The translations under genes were made by a program, and so were the position numbers. The notes beneath the pieces were generated by a model that saw only the letters and a program-made list of their open reading frames with translations, had not been told where the DNA came from and made no database searches. This document shows positions 1 through 6,005 of a stretch of 6,631 nt of DNA, in pieces; positions within the stretch are counted from its first letter, which is position 1; every line of letters starts with the position of its first letter. This DNA comes from a bacterium (GTDB lineage: Bacteria > Verrucomicrobiota > Verrucomicrobiia > Opitutales > UBA953). The stretch is from assembly GCA_009926645.1 (NCBI GenBank), contig RFOO01000057.1, positions 1-6,631 of the forward strand, read 5' to 3'.

Positions 1-582
1 GTGCCACGAGAAAAAATTTTATCGTTTGGTTTTCCAGTGAGTGAACGTTTGCAGGCTCGTTCCTCGGCCAAGCCTGAAGGACGTCCGCGGGTTTTGTTGA
101 TGCTAAATCCAGGACGTAAAGATGCCGTTGCTGTAGCTCGGGCTCTGGCTGAACTGGAGCTCGACTTAACCATCACCGTTGGGAAGGACGCTGATTTTAA
201 GGAGGCGGTTGAAAAAGTGGTAGCAGGGCGAGCCGAGGTCTTGGGTTGGACGGATCGCATTCCGGAACTGATGTTAACTAGTCACTTGGTTATCTCTAAA
301 GCCGGGGGAGCGACTACGCATGAATGCGTCGCGGCTGGGGTACCGATGATTATTTCGCAAGTGATTCCTGGGCAAGAAGCCGGCAATGCTCGTTTGATTG
401 TGGATCATCAGGCGGGTTGCTTAGGTTTGACTCCGCAAGCGATGAAGGAAGCGGTCGCACAGGCGTTTGCCGATGACTATCAAGTGTGGAAAAAATGGAA
501 GGCAAATTGCGAAGCGTTAGGAGATGCACAAGGAGCCCAACGCGTGGCGGAAAAAGTTATCGCTTTAGTTTCGGCTAGTTAG
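1..582 (+). CDS. GT28-family glycosyltransferase, C-terminal part (5' end outside window)
   Basis: This is the C-terminal, nucleotide-sugar-binding half of a GT-B fold glycosyltransferase of the MurG / MGDG-synthase / processive diacylglycerol glucosyltransferase type. Such enzymes transfer a sugar from a UDP- or GDP-sugar to a lipid acceptor at the cytoplasmic membrane. About 193 codons are visible. In the visible numbering, a Rossmann strand RVLLMLN lies at 30-36. LGWTDRIPELM (81-91) is followed by the donor-site segment SKAGGATTHE (99-108), where the GG and the H107-E108 pair match the family's diphosphate/nucleotide loop. PGQEAGN (124-130) matches the PGQExxN motif that MGDG synthases carry near the C-terminus. 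The reading frame is open to base 1 and the N-terminal acceptor domain is missing, so the GTG at base 1 is very likely an internal valine codon rather than the start. The acceptor cannot be told from this half. The peptidoglycan enzyme MurG is less likely because the PGQE motif is more like the glycolipid synthases. It converges on uvrC with 30 bases between the stops. Confidence 0.85.
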   Translation: MPREKILSFGFPVSERLQARSSAKPEGRPRVLLMLNPGRKDAVAVARALAELELDLTITVGKDADFKEAVEKVVAGRAEVLGWTDRIPELMLTSHLVISKAGGATTHECVAAGVPMIISQVIPGQEAGNARLIVDHQAGCLGLTPQAMKEAVAQAFADDYQVWKKWKANCEALGDAQGAQRVAEKVIALVSAS

Positions 583-589
583 CTTCCCA

Positions 590-612
590 GGCTTGCTTAG
601 TTTGATGAAGCC
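590..612. terminator. Weak hairpin between convergent genes
   Basis: GGCTT at 590-594 is the exact inverse complement of AAGCC at 608-612, with a 13-base loop. It sits in the 30-base gap between the glycosyltransferase stop and the uvrC stop, where a bidirectional terminator would be expected. The stem is only 5 bp and no T-run follows on either strand, so it is at most a weak or factor-assisted terminator and could be chance. Confidence 0.15.
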
Positions 613-1497
613 TTAATGACTTTGCAAAAAGGCGACAATTTCTTCGGCGCGCTTTTCGCTAATTCCTTCCACTTGAGCAATCTCCGCGCTGGTAGCTTTA
701 CGTAATTTTTGGATACTACCAAAAAATTGTAGGAGGGCAGTGCGACGTTTGGAGCCCAATCCAGGGATTTCATCGAGAATCGATTCACGCAATTTTTGAC
801 TCCGCAAGTCAGCATTAAAGGTATTGGCAAAGCGATGAGCTTCATCGCGAATCCTTTGTAGTAAATTTAAGCCGGTATCGTGGTGTGGCAGTTTCAGCTC
901 TCGTCCATCAGGGAAAACTACGGTTTCTTCTTTTTTGGCTAAACCAATGAGAGGTGGAATAACTAAATCGTGTTCTTGAAAGGCTTGGCGGGCTGCTCCG
1001 ACTTGACCAATCCCTCCATCGATAATGATGAGATCAGGGAAGGGTCGATTTTCTTCATGCAAACGAGTGTAGCGACGGCCAACAACTTCATGCATTGCGC
1101 GAAAATCATCGTTCCCTTCGAAGGATTTAATTTTGAATCGGCGATAACCGCTTTTCTCGGGTTGGCCTTTAACAAAACGGACTAGCGAGGCCACGGCTAA
1201 GGTGCCAGAAATGTGAGAGATATCGAAACATTCAATCGTTTCAGGTGTGGTACTTAAGTTCAGGGCTCGAGTTAAATTTTCGAGTGCTTTGCTTTCATCT
1301 CGGCGAGGTAAGGGATTTTCTCGTAAAAACCGACGCGACTTCTCGGTCGTTCGCTCTAAAGCATCGAGTAAATCGCGATACTGGGCTGCTTTTTCATAAT
1401 CACGTGCGACCGAGGCTTGCTGCATGTGTTCGCGAACCTGTTCCGTCCATTCATCGACTCGGCCGGTGAGAAAATCGCAGGCTTGGCTAACACGTTG
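613..1497 (-). CDS. uvrC: UvrC C-terminal fragment (UVR, endonuclease, HhH domains)
   Basis: This is the 3' part of the broken uvrC, about 295 codons of recognisable UvrC. The frame stays open back to 1860, but upstream of about 1497 its translation is antisense-like shadow, not UvrC. Numbering follows the repaired 488-residue protein. The UVR motif that contacts UvrB lies at about 210-242 (EWTEQV... to DLLDALE). The RNase H-like endonuclease that makes the 5' incision has its catalytic aspartates in CFDISH (D286) and LIIIDGG (D354), with the conserved histidine in RDEAHRF (H415). The tandem helix-hairpin-helix DNA-binding region fills about 437-485 (IPGLGSKRRTALL and VEGISEKRAEEI). No key residue is missing. 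I see no good restart codon with a ribosome binding site just after the lesion, so independent translation is doubtful. Confidence 0.8.
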   Translation of the reverse strand, partial: QRVSQACDFLTGRVDEWTEQVREHMQQASVARDYEKAAQYRDLLDALERTTEKSRRFLRENPLPRRDESKALENLTRALNLSTTPETIECFDISHISGTLAVASLVRFVKGQPEKSGYRRFKIKSFEGNDDFRAMHEVVGRRYTRLHEENRPFPDLIIIDGGIGQVGAARQAFQEHDLVIPPLIGLAKKEETVVFPDGRELKLPHHDTGLNLLQRIRDEAHRFANTFNADLRSQKLRESILDEIPGLGSKRRTALLQFFGSIQKLRKATSAEIAQVEGISEKRAEEIVAFLQSH

Positions 1498-2077
1498 GGT
1501 AGTCCTCTGCGCTAACAATGTTGGGAAAATTTTGTATTTCGGCTCGGGCATCGGTGAATAATTGCCAACGTCCATCGGGTAATAAGCGAGGATGCGTTTC
1601 GGCGAGAATGATGCCGAATTTCTGGCGCATTTCTTTGAGGGTTCGATGAACAGCTTGCTGATGGGGGAAGGGGCCAAAATACTTGGCGTTTTCGATTGTG
1701 CGTGCACGTACGATGCGAAAGCGGGGGATAGGTTCTCCGAGATCAACGCGAATTTGCGGAAACTGTTTATCGTCTCGAAAAAGAATATTCCACTTCGGTC
1801 GCCAGCGTTTAATGAGTTTTCCTTCGAGCAAGAGAGCTTCCGTTTCGCTACGTACGGCATGCCATTCGAGGTCTTTGACTCGCTCTACCATCGCTGCTAC
1901 CTTGGGGGCGAGGCGTGAAATGGGGACGAAATAAGAGTCTAACCGACGCCGTAAATCCTTGGCTTTACCGACATAAATGACCAATCCTGCCGCGTCTTTC
2001 ATGAGGTATACGCCGGGGGAGCGAGGGGCACGGCGTGCTTTCGCTTTAGGTGTAAGTTCTTCCCCGTCGATTTGCAT
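1487..2077 (-). CDS. uvrC: UvrC N-terminal fragment (GIY-YIG nuclease domain)
   Basis: This 196-residue open frame is the 5' part of the broken uvrC. Residues 20-100 form the GIY-YIG endonuclease domain that makes the 3' incision. GVYLMKD (22-28) supplies the first tyrosine (Y24), IYVGKAKDLRRRL (34-46) supplies the second tyrosine (Y35) and the catalytic arginine (R43 or R44), and SETEALLLE (77-85) supplies the metal-binding glutamate. NILFRDDKQFPQI (97-109) and YFGPF (133-137) are further UvrC hallmarks. After residue 150, where most UvrCs have a CLxYxIxxCxxPC-type cysteine cluster, this protein has GIILAETHPRLLPDGRW and no cysteine. The only cysteine is C196, which lies beyond the frameshift and is not native. 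Alone, this fragment lacks the UvrB-binding and 5'-incision domains, so it should not support repair. Confidence 0.8.
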   Translation of the reverse strand: MQIDGEELTPKAKARRAPRSPGVYLMKDAAGLVIYVGKAKDLRRRLDSYFVPISRLAPKVAAMVERVKDLEWHAVRSETEALLLEGKLIKRWRPKWNILFRDDKQFPQIRVDLGEPIPRFRIVRARTIENAKYFGPFPHQQAVHRTLKEMRQKFGIILAETHPRLLPDGRWQLFTDARAEIQNFPNIVSAEDYPTC

Positions 2078-2124
2078 TTTGTTTTCTCCCTGTTTTAGTA
2101 ACCTTAATTCTCCCGTCGCCGCAA
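2078..2124. promoter_or_regulatory. Divergent uvrC/cinA intergenic region
   Basis: These 47 bases separate the two divergent start codons, so start signals for both genes must lie here or reach into the neighbouring coding sequence. The region is T-rich on the plus strand toward uvrC and C-rich toward cinA. I cannot pick out a -35/-10 pair with good match and spacing on either strand, so the promoters are inferred from position only. cinA has no recognisable Shine-Dalgarno sequence before its ATG at 2125. Confidence 0.35.
2086..2090 (-). promoter_or_regulatory. uvrC ribosome binding site
   Basis: On the minus strand GGGAG lies 8 bases upstream of the ATG at 2077. It is the clearest Shine-Dalgarno sequence in the window and fixes the uvrC start. 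Confidence 0.65.
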
Positions 2125-2694
2125 ATGGAAACCTGTCATAACCGTCGTAAAGCCGTTTTGGTCATTAATATTGGCAATGAGTTGTTAGACGGAATTCGGG
2201 AGAATGGACACCTCACTTGGCTCGGCGAACAATTAGCCCGACGTGGTTTACCGATTACTCGTTCAGTAACAGTACGCGATGAGGCCGAAGAAATTGCTGC
2301 GGAGATTTCCGAAGCGTGGGGCGACTACGATTTAATTATAACCACTGGCGGGATGGGTCCAACCGCCGATGATCAAACTCGTGCTTCGGTAGCTGAAGCC
2401 TTGGGTGTGGAATTATTACATGTACCCGAAGCGGAAAACGCTTTGCGTCAGCGGTTTTCCCAGATTGGGCGAAACGTCTCGCCGAAAGATTTAAGTCAAT
2501 GCACGGTGTTAGCTGGTGGCGTGTGCTTGTGCGGGAGAGGCTTATGTGCAAATCCGCACTTTTGGTATCGGCGCCGTGCCTTTAGAGGAAATGGTCCGTC
2601 CGTTCCTCCTTCCGGGAATGAATCTTACTTTTGGTACACATACCGGTTTGGTCGATGCGCGGATTTCTTCGGGTGCGAGTGGGGCAACCGATGA
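2125..2694 (+). CDS. cinA: CinA N-terminal fragment (MoCF domain, out of frame after ~2521)
   Basis: Residues 1-132 are genuine CinA N-terminus. Strand AVLVINIGNELLDG (10-23) matches the family's GxELLxG opening, though with N in place of the usual T before GxELL's E. ENGHLTWLGEQLARRG (26-41) is the following helix, and TTGGMGPTADDQT (73-85) is the MoCF signature loop. After about residue 132 the reading passes the deletion point and the remaining 57 residues up to the stop at 2694 (rich in C, R and G) are a frame-shifted read of the middle domain, not native protein. There is an in-frame ATG at 2125 with no evident Shine-Dalgarno sequence, and I find no better in-frame start nearby. Confidence 0.75.
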   Translation: METCHNRRKAVLVINIGNELLDGIRENGHLTWLGEQLARRGLPITRSVTVRDEAEEIAAEISEAWGDYDLIITTGGMGPTADDQTRASVAEALGVELLHVPEAENALRQRFSQIGRNVSPKDLSQCTVLAGGVCLCGRGLCANPHFWYRRRAFRGNGPSVPPSGNESYFWYTYRFGRCADFFGCEWGNR

Positions 2695-3262
2695 TGATTT
2701 GTGTGAGATTGCACGACGCATTCGCGATGTAGTCGGACATGACTTTATCTGCACAGGTCATTCCTGTTTGGCTTCGATCATTGTCGAACAGCTTCGCAGT
2801 ATGGAAAAAACGGTTGCTCTGGCCGAGTCGTGTACTGGTGGATTGTTAGCCGATGCTTTTACCGACATTCCAGGAGCTTCTAAAGTTTTTGCGGGTTCAG
2901 CGGTATGCTATAGCGATGATGCTAAAATTGCGATTTTGGGAATTCCTGAATGTTTGATTGCGCAGCATGGTGCCGTTTCGGCCGAGTGTGCGGCGGCGAT
3001 GGCCGCCTCGGTGATTGAAAAATTTGGTTCAGACTATGCCATTTCGGTCACCGGCTTTGCTGGTCCATCGGGGGGAACTGAACTTAACCCCGTCGGCACG
3101 GTTTATATTGGCTATGCCTCTCCCTCGGGGGTGTGGTCCAAGAAAGTGATGATGCACGGAGATCGTTTGCAGGTTAAACGGCGTGCCGTGAACACCGCGC
3201 TCGATTTAATGCGTCGGCAAATCAATAAGTACCGTGTCGAGGATTTGATTAATGGTGCTTAA
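2516..3262 (+). CDS. cinA: CinA C-terminal fragment: middle domain plus PncC NMN amidohydrolase domain
   Basis: Counting from a GTG at 2516, this 248-codon frame carries the rest of CinA. The middle (KH-like) domain starts at RTFGIG (14-19), has GLVDARISSGAS (44-55), where the family has EVDxRLxA, and ends near residue 94. The PncC domain follows: the catalytic serine in AESCTGG (103-109, S105), the conserved tyrosine and lysine in CYSDDAK (Y132, K137), QHGAVS (150-155), SVTGFAGPSGGT (177-188), PVGTVYIGY (192-200) and the closing arginine-rich helix (KRRAVNTALDLMRRQ). In many bacteria PncC exists as a stand-alone protein that converts NMN to nicotinate mononucleotide and ammonia, so this part could still be active if translated. 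The GTG has no convincing Shine-Dalgarno sequence, so restart is speculative. Confidence 0.75.
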   Translation: MACACAGEAYVQIRTFGIGAVPLEEMVRPFLLPGMNLTFGTHTGLVDARISSGASGATDDDLCEIARRIRDVVGHDFICTGHSCLASIIVEQLRSMEKTVALAESCTGGLLADAFTDIPGASKVFAGSAVCYSDDAKIAILGIPECLIAQHGAVSAECAAAMAASVIEKFGSDYAISVTGFAGPSGGTELNPVGTVYIGYASPSGVWSKKVMMHGDRLQVKRRAVNTALDLMRRQINKYRVEDLINGA

Positions 3263-3301
3263 GTTGCATTTTTTCTCTTTTAAGTATTGGAGTTCTCTGG
3301 G

Positions 3302-3330
3302 TTGATTGCCTTGAGGCTTGCCACTAAGGT
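3302..3330 (+). promoter_or_regulatory. Possible weak promoter for holA
   Basis: In the 89-base gap between cinA and holA, TTGATT (3302-3307) and TAAGGT (3325-3330) stand 17 bases apart, a sigma-70 spacing. The -35 matches consensus at 4 of 6 positions but the -10 at only 3 of 6. A pair this weak occurs often by chance. The gap length is compatible either with a separate promoter or with read-through from cinA. Confidence 0.15.
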
Positions 3331-3351
3331 GCAACGGAAGAAAAGTTTATT

Positions 3352-4476
3352 GTGCCCGCTTTTTTTGCCATCGTTGCTGGTAAAGATGAGTACCTCGTGA
3401 ACCGAGACGCTCAGGCTTTTTATACTCGCGAGGTAAAGTCGGCAGGTGCCGATGGCGATGCCGAAACCTTATCGGGAATTATCAGTCGAGTCGATGAGGC
3501 CATGGTGATAGAGCAGCAGTTCGTCGAGGCGGTCCGAACCATTTCGATGTTTGGGGGCAAAAAAATCGTTTGGCTACGCAACTTAAATTGGCTGATGGAT
3601 AGCCCACAAGGTCGCTCCGATGAAGTGAAGGCTTCTTTGAGTCGCTTATTAAAAGCCGCGGCCGAGAGTGGTGATCAGGTTTCAATTATCATCAGCGCCA
3701 CCCCCTATGATGGTCGACGCAAAGAGTTAGTTGAGTACAAATCGTCGGCGAACGAATTTATTCTGCATAACCCTGCTGCCAAAAAGCCTTGGGAGAAAAC
3801 CACGGAGCATGACCGGATGTTAATGGAAATGGCGGCGAAGATTTTAACAGAAAAAGGGGTAAAGTTTTCGCGCGGAGTTCCAGAAGTTATTGTCAGTTTA
3901 GTGGGGCAATCGACCCGTGTTGTTTTAGCCGAAGCGGAGAAATTAGCGATTTATGCCGGAGCGGGTGGAACGATCAAAGAGAATGATGTGATGCTCTTAG
4001 TCCCCGCTTTTGGTGAGGGAGAGTTTTTTGAACCCATCGAAGCTCTTTTTGTTCGTGATGTAGAGTGGACGACAGCCGCTCTGGACCGATATTTTTTCCA
4101 TCAGTCTAGTGCTCGACCTCTCTTAGCTGGTTTACTGAACCGTATTCGTCTCTTGATACAAATTCGAAGCATTGCTGATGCGGGCGGTTTCAAGGTTACG
4201 ACCGAAGGTTTGGCGAGTGGTCAATTTAAGGCTGCCGCGATGCGTTATGGTGGTGCTCTGGGCGCTGGGGAAAAGTCTTCAACGAATTTGTTTTCTCAAA
4301 ACGACTGGTATATTAGTAACAAAGTCGCTCCTGGTGCGGCCTACTTTACTTTAAACGAACTGATAAATCTGCAATTAGCCTGTGGTGAATGCTTTGATGG
4401 CATTAACTCTGGCCAAGATGAGGAGGTAGCTATACGTGCACTCTTCCTCCGTGCGCTTGCCGTCCGTCAGGAATAA
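3352..4476 (+). CDS. holA: DNA polymerase III subunit delta
   Basis: The delta subunit is the arm of the clamp-loader complex that binds and opens the beta sliding clamp during chromosome replication. The protein is 374 residues, slightly longer than the usual 330-350. The N-terminal domain opens FAIVAGKDEYLVNRDA (5-20), the typical delta start. SMFGGKKIVWLRN (65-77) corresponds to the clamp-contacting element that in E. coli delta carries L73-F74; here M66-F67 occupy that place. The middle part VGQSTRVVLAEAEKLAIYAG (184-203) is the conserved EleKLaLY segment of domain II, and EFFEPIEALFVRD (224-236) followed by SARPLLAGLLNRIRLLIQIR (253-272) is the C-terminal collar domain. Like other deltas it lacks a usable ATPase P-loop. 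GTG at 3352 is chosen because an in-frame stop lies at 3325-3327 and the protein begins at the expected point; a modest GGAAG lies 11 bases upstream. It ends 18 bases before purB, so the two are probably cotranscribed. Confidence 0.88.
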   Translation: MPAFFAIVAGKDEYLVNRDAQAFYTREVKSAGADGDAETLSGIISRVDEAMVIEQQFVEAVRTISMFGGKKIVWLRNLNWLMDSPQGRSDEVKASLSRLLKAAAESGDQVSIIISATPYDGRRKELVEYKSSANEFILHNPAAKKPWEKTTEHDRMLMEMAAKILTEKGVKFSRGVPEVIVSLVGQSTRVVLAEAEKLAIYAGAGGTIKENDVMLLVPAFGEGEFFEPIEALFVRDVEWTTAALDRYFFHQSSARPLLAGLLNRIRLLIQIRSIADAGGFKVTTEGLASGQFKAAAMRYGGALGAGEKSSTNLFSQNDWYISNKVAPGAAYFTLNELINLQLACGECFDGINSGQDEEVAIRALFLRALAVRQE

Positions 4477-4481
4477 TGATA

Positions 4482-4494
4482 CACCTTTTTACTC
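4482..4494 (+). repeat. Start-proximal motif copy 1 (CACCTTTTTACTC)
   Basis: A pyrimidine-rich 13-mer ending directly at the purB ATG (4495). It matches 12 of 13 bases with the sequence at 6006-6018, two bases before the start of the downstream phosphofructokinase gene. It replaces any Shine-Dalgarno sequence, since none is visible here. CACCT resembles the anti-Shine-Dalgarno sequence itself, not its complement. Confidence 0.4.
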
Positions 4495-5928
4495 ATGATG
4501 GATAAAGACTCAGTCCCTAATGTTTTAGCAGATCGCTACGCCTCCTCTGCGATGAAGGCTATTTGGTCCACACGTGGTCGGGTTGTTCTCGAGCGCGAGT
4601 ATTGGATTGCGGTGATGAAGGCACAGCGTGATTTGGGTTTGGCGATTCCTGCTGAAGCGATTGCCGCTTATGAACGCGTCAAAGATCAGGTCGATTTTGC
4701 TTCGATTCGTCAGCGCGAAGAAACAACCCGTCACGATGTTAAGGCTCGCATCGATGAATTCTGTGCTTTGGCCGGTCATCAACAAGTCCACAAGGGTTTA
4801 ACCAGTCGCGATCTTACCGAATCAGTCGAACAATTGCAGGTTTATCGCGCTCTACAAATTATCCGTGCTAAAGCAGTAGCTGCTTTGCAACTACTGGCAA
4901 AACGTGCCGAGGCTGATCGAGATGTTTTGATTGCAGCACGAACGCACAATGTTGCGGCACAGCCGACAACGGTGGGTAAGCGATGGGCGATGTTTGGCGA
5001 AGAATGTTTACGTGGAGTAGCCCAAGTTGATGCTGCTTTACAGACTTTTGCCGCGCGGGGTTTGAAGGGTGCGGTGGGGACTCAACTCGATCAACTTACT
5101 TTGTTTTCAGGTGACACCGCTAAAGTCGCTCAACTTGAGCAGCGTGTTTTGGTTCATCTCGGTATCCCTCACGTTTTAGGGGCTGTGGGGCAAGTTTATC
5201 CCCGCTCGATGGATTTAGAGGTTGTCTCTGCTTTACTCTCCGCCGCCTCGGGTCCGTCTTCTTTTGCAAAGACCTTACGTTTGATGGCAGGGCACGAATT
5301 AGCCAGTGAAGGTTTCCTGCCTGGTCAGGTTGGTTCTTCTGCGATGCCACATAAGATGAATGCACGAACCTGCGAACGCATTAATGGGTTCCATGTTATT
5401 CTGCGCGGGCATTTGGCGATGGCTGCGTCCTTGGCTGGTGAACAATGGAATGAAGGCGATGTATCGTGTTCAGTGGTGCGCCGCGTTCTTTTACCCGATA
5501 GTTTCTTAGCCGCAGATGGACTGTTCGAGGCTCTGCTCACCGTGCTCACACAAATGGAAGTCAATCGACCAGTGATTGACCGTGAATCACGACACTATTT
5601 ACCTTTCCTTCTTACGACGACATTCCTAATGGAAGCGGTCAAGGCTGGAGCGGGTCGTGAGGAAGCCCATGAAGCCATCAAGGAGCATGCGGTTGCGGTC
5701 GCCAGAGATTTACGTCAAGGCACCGTCGATAAAAATGACCTCGTTGATCGGCTAGCGGGCGATAAGCGGCTACGTTTATCCAAGGCAGTTCTGCTGGATG
5801 CGGTAACCAAGGCCGGTGAACTAACAGGGTCTGCCCAAGCACAGGTTCAGGCCTTTGTTCAGTCTGCCGAGGTCTGGGCACGAAAGGTACCAGAGTCTGC
5901 TCAAGTTAAGCCAGGTCGCATTCTTTGA
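4495..5928 (+). CDS. purB: Adenylosuccinate lyase
   Basis: PurB is a cytosolic homotetramer that releases fumarate twice in purine synthesis: from SAICAR to AICAR and from adenylosuccinate to AMP. The 477-residue protein is intact and of normal length. It belongs to the fumarase/aspartase superfamily. Conserved region 1 is TTRHDVKA (77-84, H80 contacts the substrate). TSRDLTES follows at 103-110. Region 2 is RTHNVAAQPTTVGKR (149-163), with H151 the general acid. The superfamily signature GSSAMPHKMNARTCE (280-294) holds the catalytic serine (S281 or S282), K287 and N289. The start is ATG at 4495, with a second ATG immediately after; the first residues (MMDKDSVPNVLADRYAS) are typical. No Shine-Dalgarno sequence is visible. 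It follows holA by 18 bases without an obvious promoter, so it is likely expressed from an upstream one. No purine-responsive riboswitch or operator is evident in the short gap. Confidence 0.95.
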   Translation: MMDKDSVPNVLADRYASSAMKAIWSTRGRVVLEREYWIAVMKAQRDLGLAIPAEAIAAYERVKDQVDFASIRQREETTRHDVKARIDEFCALAGHQQVHKGLTSRDLTESVEQLQVYRALQIIRAKAVAALQLLAKRAEADRDVLIAARTHNVAAQPTTVGKRWAMFGEECLRGVAQVDAALQTFAARGLKGAVGTQLDQLTLFSGDTAKVAQLEQRVLVHLGIPHVLGAVGQVYPRSMDLEVVSALLSAASGPSSFAKTLRLMAGHELASEGFLPGQVGSSAMPHKMNARTCERINGFHVILRGHLAMAASLAGEQWNEGDVSCSVVRRVLLPDSFLAADGLFEALLTVLTQMEVNRPVIDRESRHYLPFLLTTTFLMEAVKAGAGREEAHEAIKEHAVAVARDLRQGTVDKNDLVDRLAGDKRLRLSKAVLLDAVTKAGELTGSAQAQVQAFVQSAEVWARKVPESAQVKPGRIL

Positions 5929-5945
5929 TGTTAAACTAGCCCTAG

Positions 5946-6005
5946 AAAAGGGGTGGGGTGGTTTTCCTGTTGCCAATAGTCGCAGGCTTACCACAACCCA
6001 CTTTT
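5946..6005 (+). other. Imperfect long-loop hairpin upstream of phosphofructokinase gene
   Basis: AAAAG (5946-5950), GGGT (5951-5954) and GTGGT (5958-5962) pair with CTTTT (6001-6005), ACCC (5996-5999) and ACCAC (5990-5994). That gives 14 pairs, with a 1-base bulge (A6000) and a small internal loop (GGG against A5995). The 27-base loop contains a further CCTG/CAGG inverse pair (5966-5969 with 5982-5985). It fills most of the 92-base gap after purB. It could be a weak terminator for purB, since CTTTT ends the stem, or a 5' leader structure of the next gene. The G-rich arm raises the chance of fortuitous pairing with the C-rich arm. I recognise no known riboswitch or protein-binding leader. Confidence 0.3.

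Larger units (their letters stand above)
613..2077 (-). pseudogene. uvrC: Excinuclease ABC subunit C, frameshifted
   Basis: UvrC makes the dual incisions around bulky DNA lesions in nucleotide excision repair, acting with UvrA and UvrB. Two reading frames together cover a whole UvrC: the N-terminal nuclease part in one frame (2077 down to the stop at 1489-1487) and the rest in another (about 1494 down to 613). They join without loss of conserved sequence. The first frame ends ...EDYPT-C-stop and the second picks up RVSQACDFL, which continues the family alignment. Inserting CG at the junction would change ACG-TGT-TAG to ACG-CGT-GTT and read DYPTRVSQ, which suggests a 2-base loss in a CGCG run. 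A 1-base insertion is the alternative. The repaired protein would be 488 residues, shorter than the roughly 600 of E. coli or B. subtilis UvrC, partly because the usual cysteine cluster is absent. The start at 2077 has a clear ribosome binding site. It is divergent from cinA. All catalytic regions are intact, so the lesion is recent or a sequencing error. Confidence 0.88.
2125..3262 (+). pseudogene. cinA: CinA (MoCF-domain / NMN deamidase), internal deletion and frameshift
   Basis: CinA proteins join an N-terminal molybdopterin-binding-like (MoCF/COG1058) domain, which hydrolyses ADP-ribose in some species, to a C-terminal PncC domain that deamidates nicotinamide mononucleotide in NAD recycling. 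Here the MoCF part is read in frame from 2125 to about 2521 and the remainder in the +1 frame from about 2520 to 3262. The two do not simply abut. The N-terminal part breaks off after KDLSQCTVLAGG, and the other frame resumes at AYVQIRTFGIG, the start of the middle domain. The segment normally between them, holding the GTAPG and LPGxPxEM motifs, is missing. From memory of the family layout about 40-60 codons are gone, and the total of roughly 379 codons compares with a usual 400-430. The deletion length must be 2 modulo 3 to give this shift. It heads the rightward cluster and is divergent from uvrC. Flanking domains are well conserved, so the event is recent or an assembly fault. Confidence 0.85.

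Noticed and set aside
1487..1500. Programmed +1 frameshifting as the explanation for uvrC
   Set aside because: The junction has no slippery CTT-TGA-like site, no internal Shine-Dalgarno sequence next to it, and the N-terminal stop is not immediately at a shift-prone codon. uvrC is not known to use recoding, and a 2-base loss explains the alignment better.
1498..1860. Extension of the UvrC C-terminal frame up to an ATG at 1860
   Set aside because: The first 120 or so residues of this longer reading overlap the true N-terminal UvrC frame out of phase and resemble nothing in the family. Real UvrC similarity in this frame begins only at about 1497.
1592..1934. Plus-strand open frames of about 80-110 codons lying inside uvrC
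   Set aside because: They are antisense to the well-conserved UvrC nuclease-domain frame, show no recognisable motif, and have no ribosome binding site. They are shadows of uvrC codon use.
3251..3274. Rho-independent terminator after cinA (AATG/CATT arms followed by six T)
   Set aside because: The stem is only 4 bp and AT-rich with a 12-base loop, and overlaps the T-run itself; too weak to call.
3263..3335. Inverted repeat GTTGCA (3263-3268) and TGCAAC (3330-3335) bracketing the cinA-holA gap
   Set aside because: Six bases with a loop of about 60 bases is expected by chance. No extended pairing supports it.
5120..5881. Minus-strand open frames within purB
   Set aside because: They lie opposite an intact, fully motif-bearing PurB frame and have no recognisable protein features.
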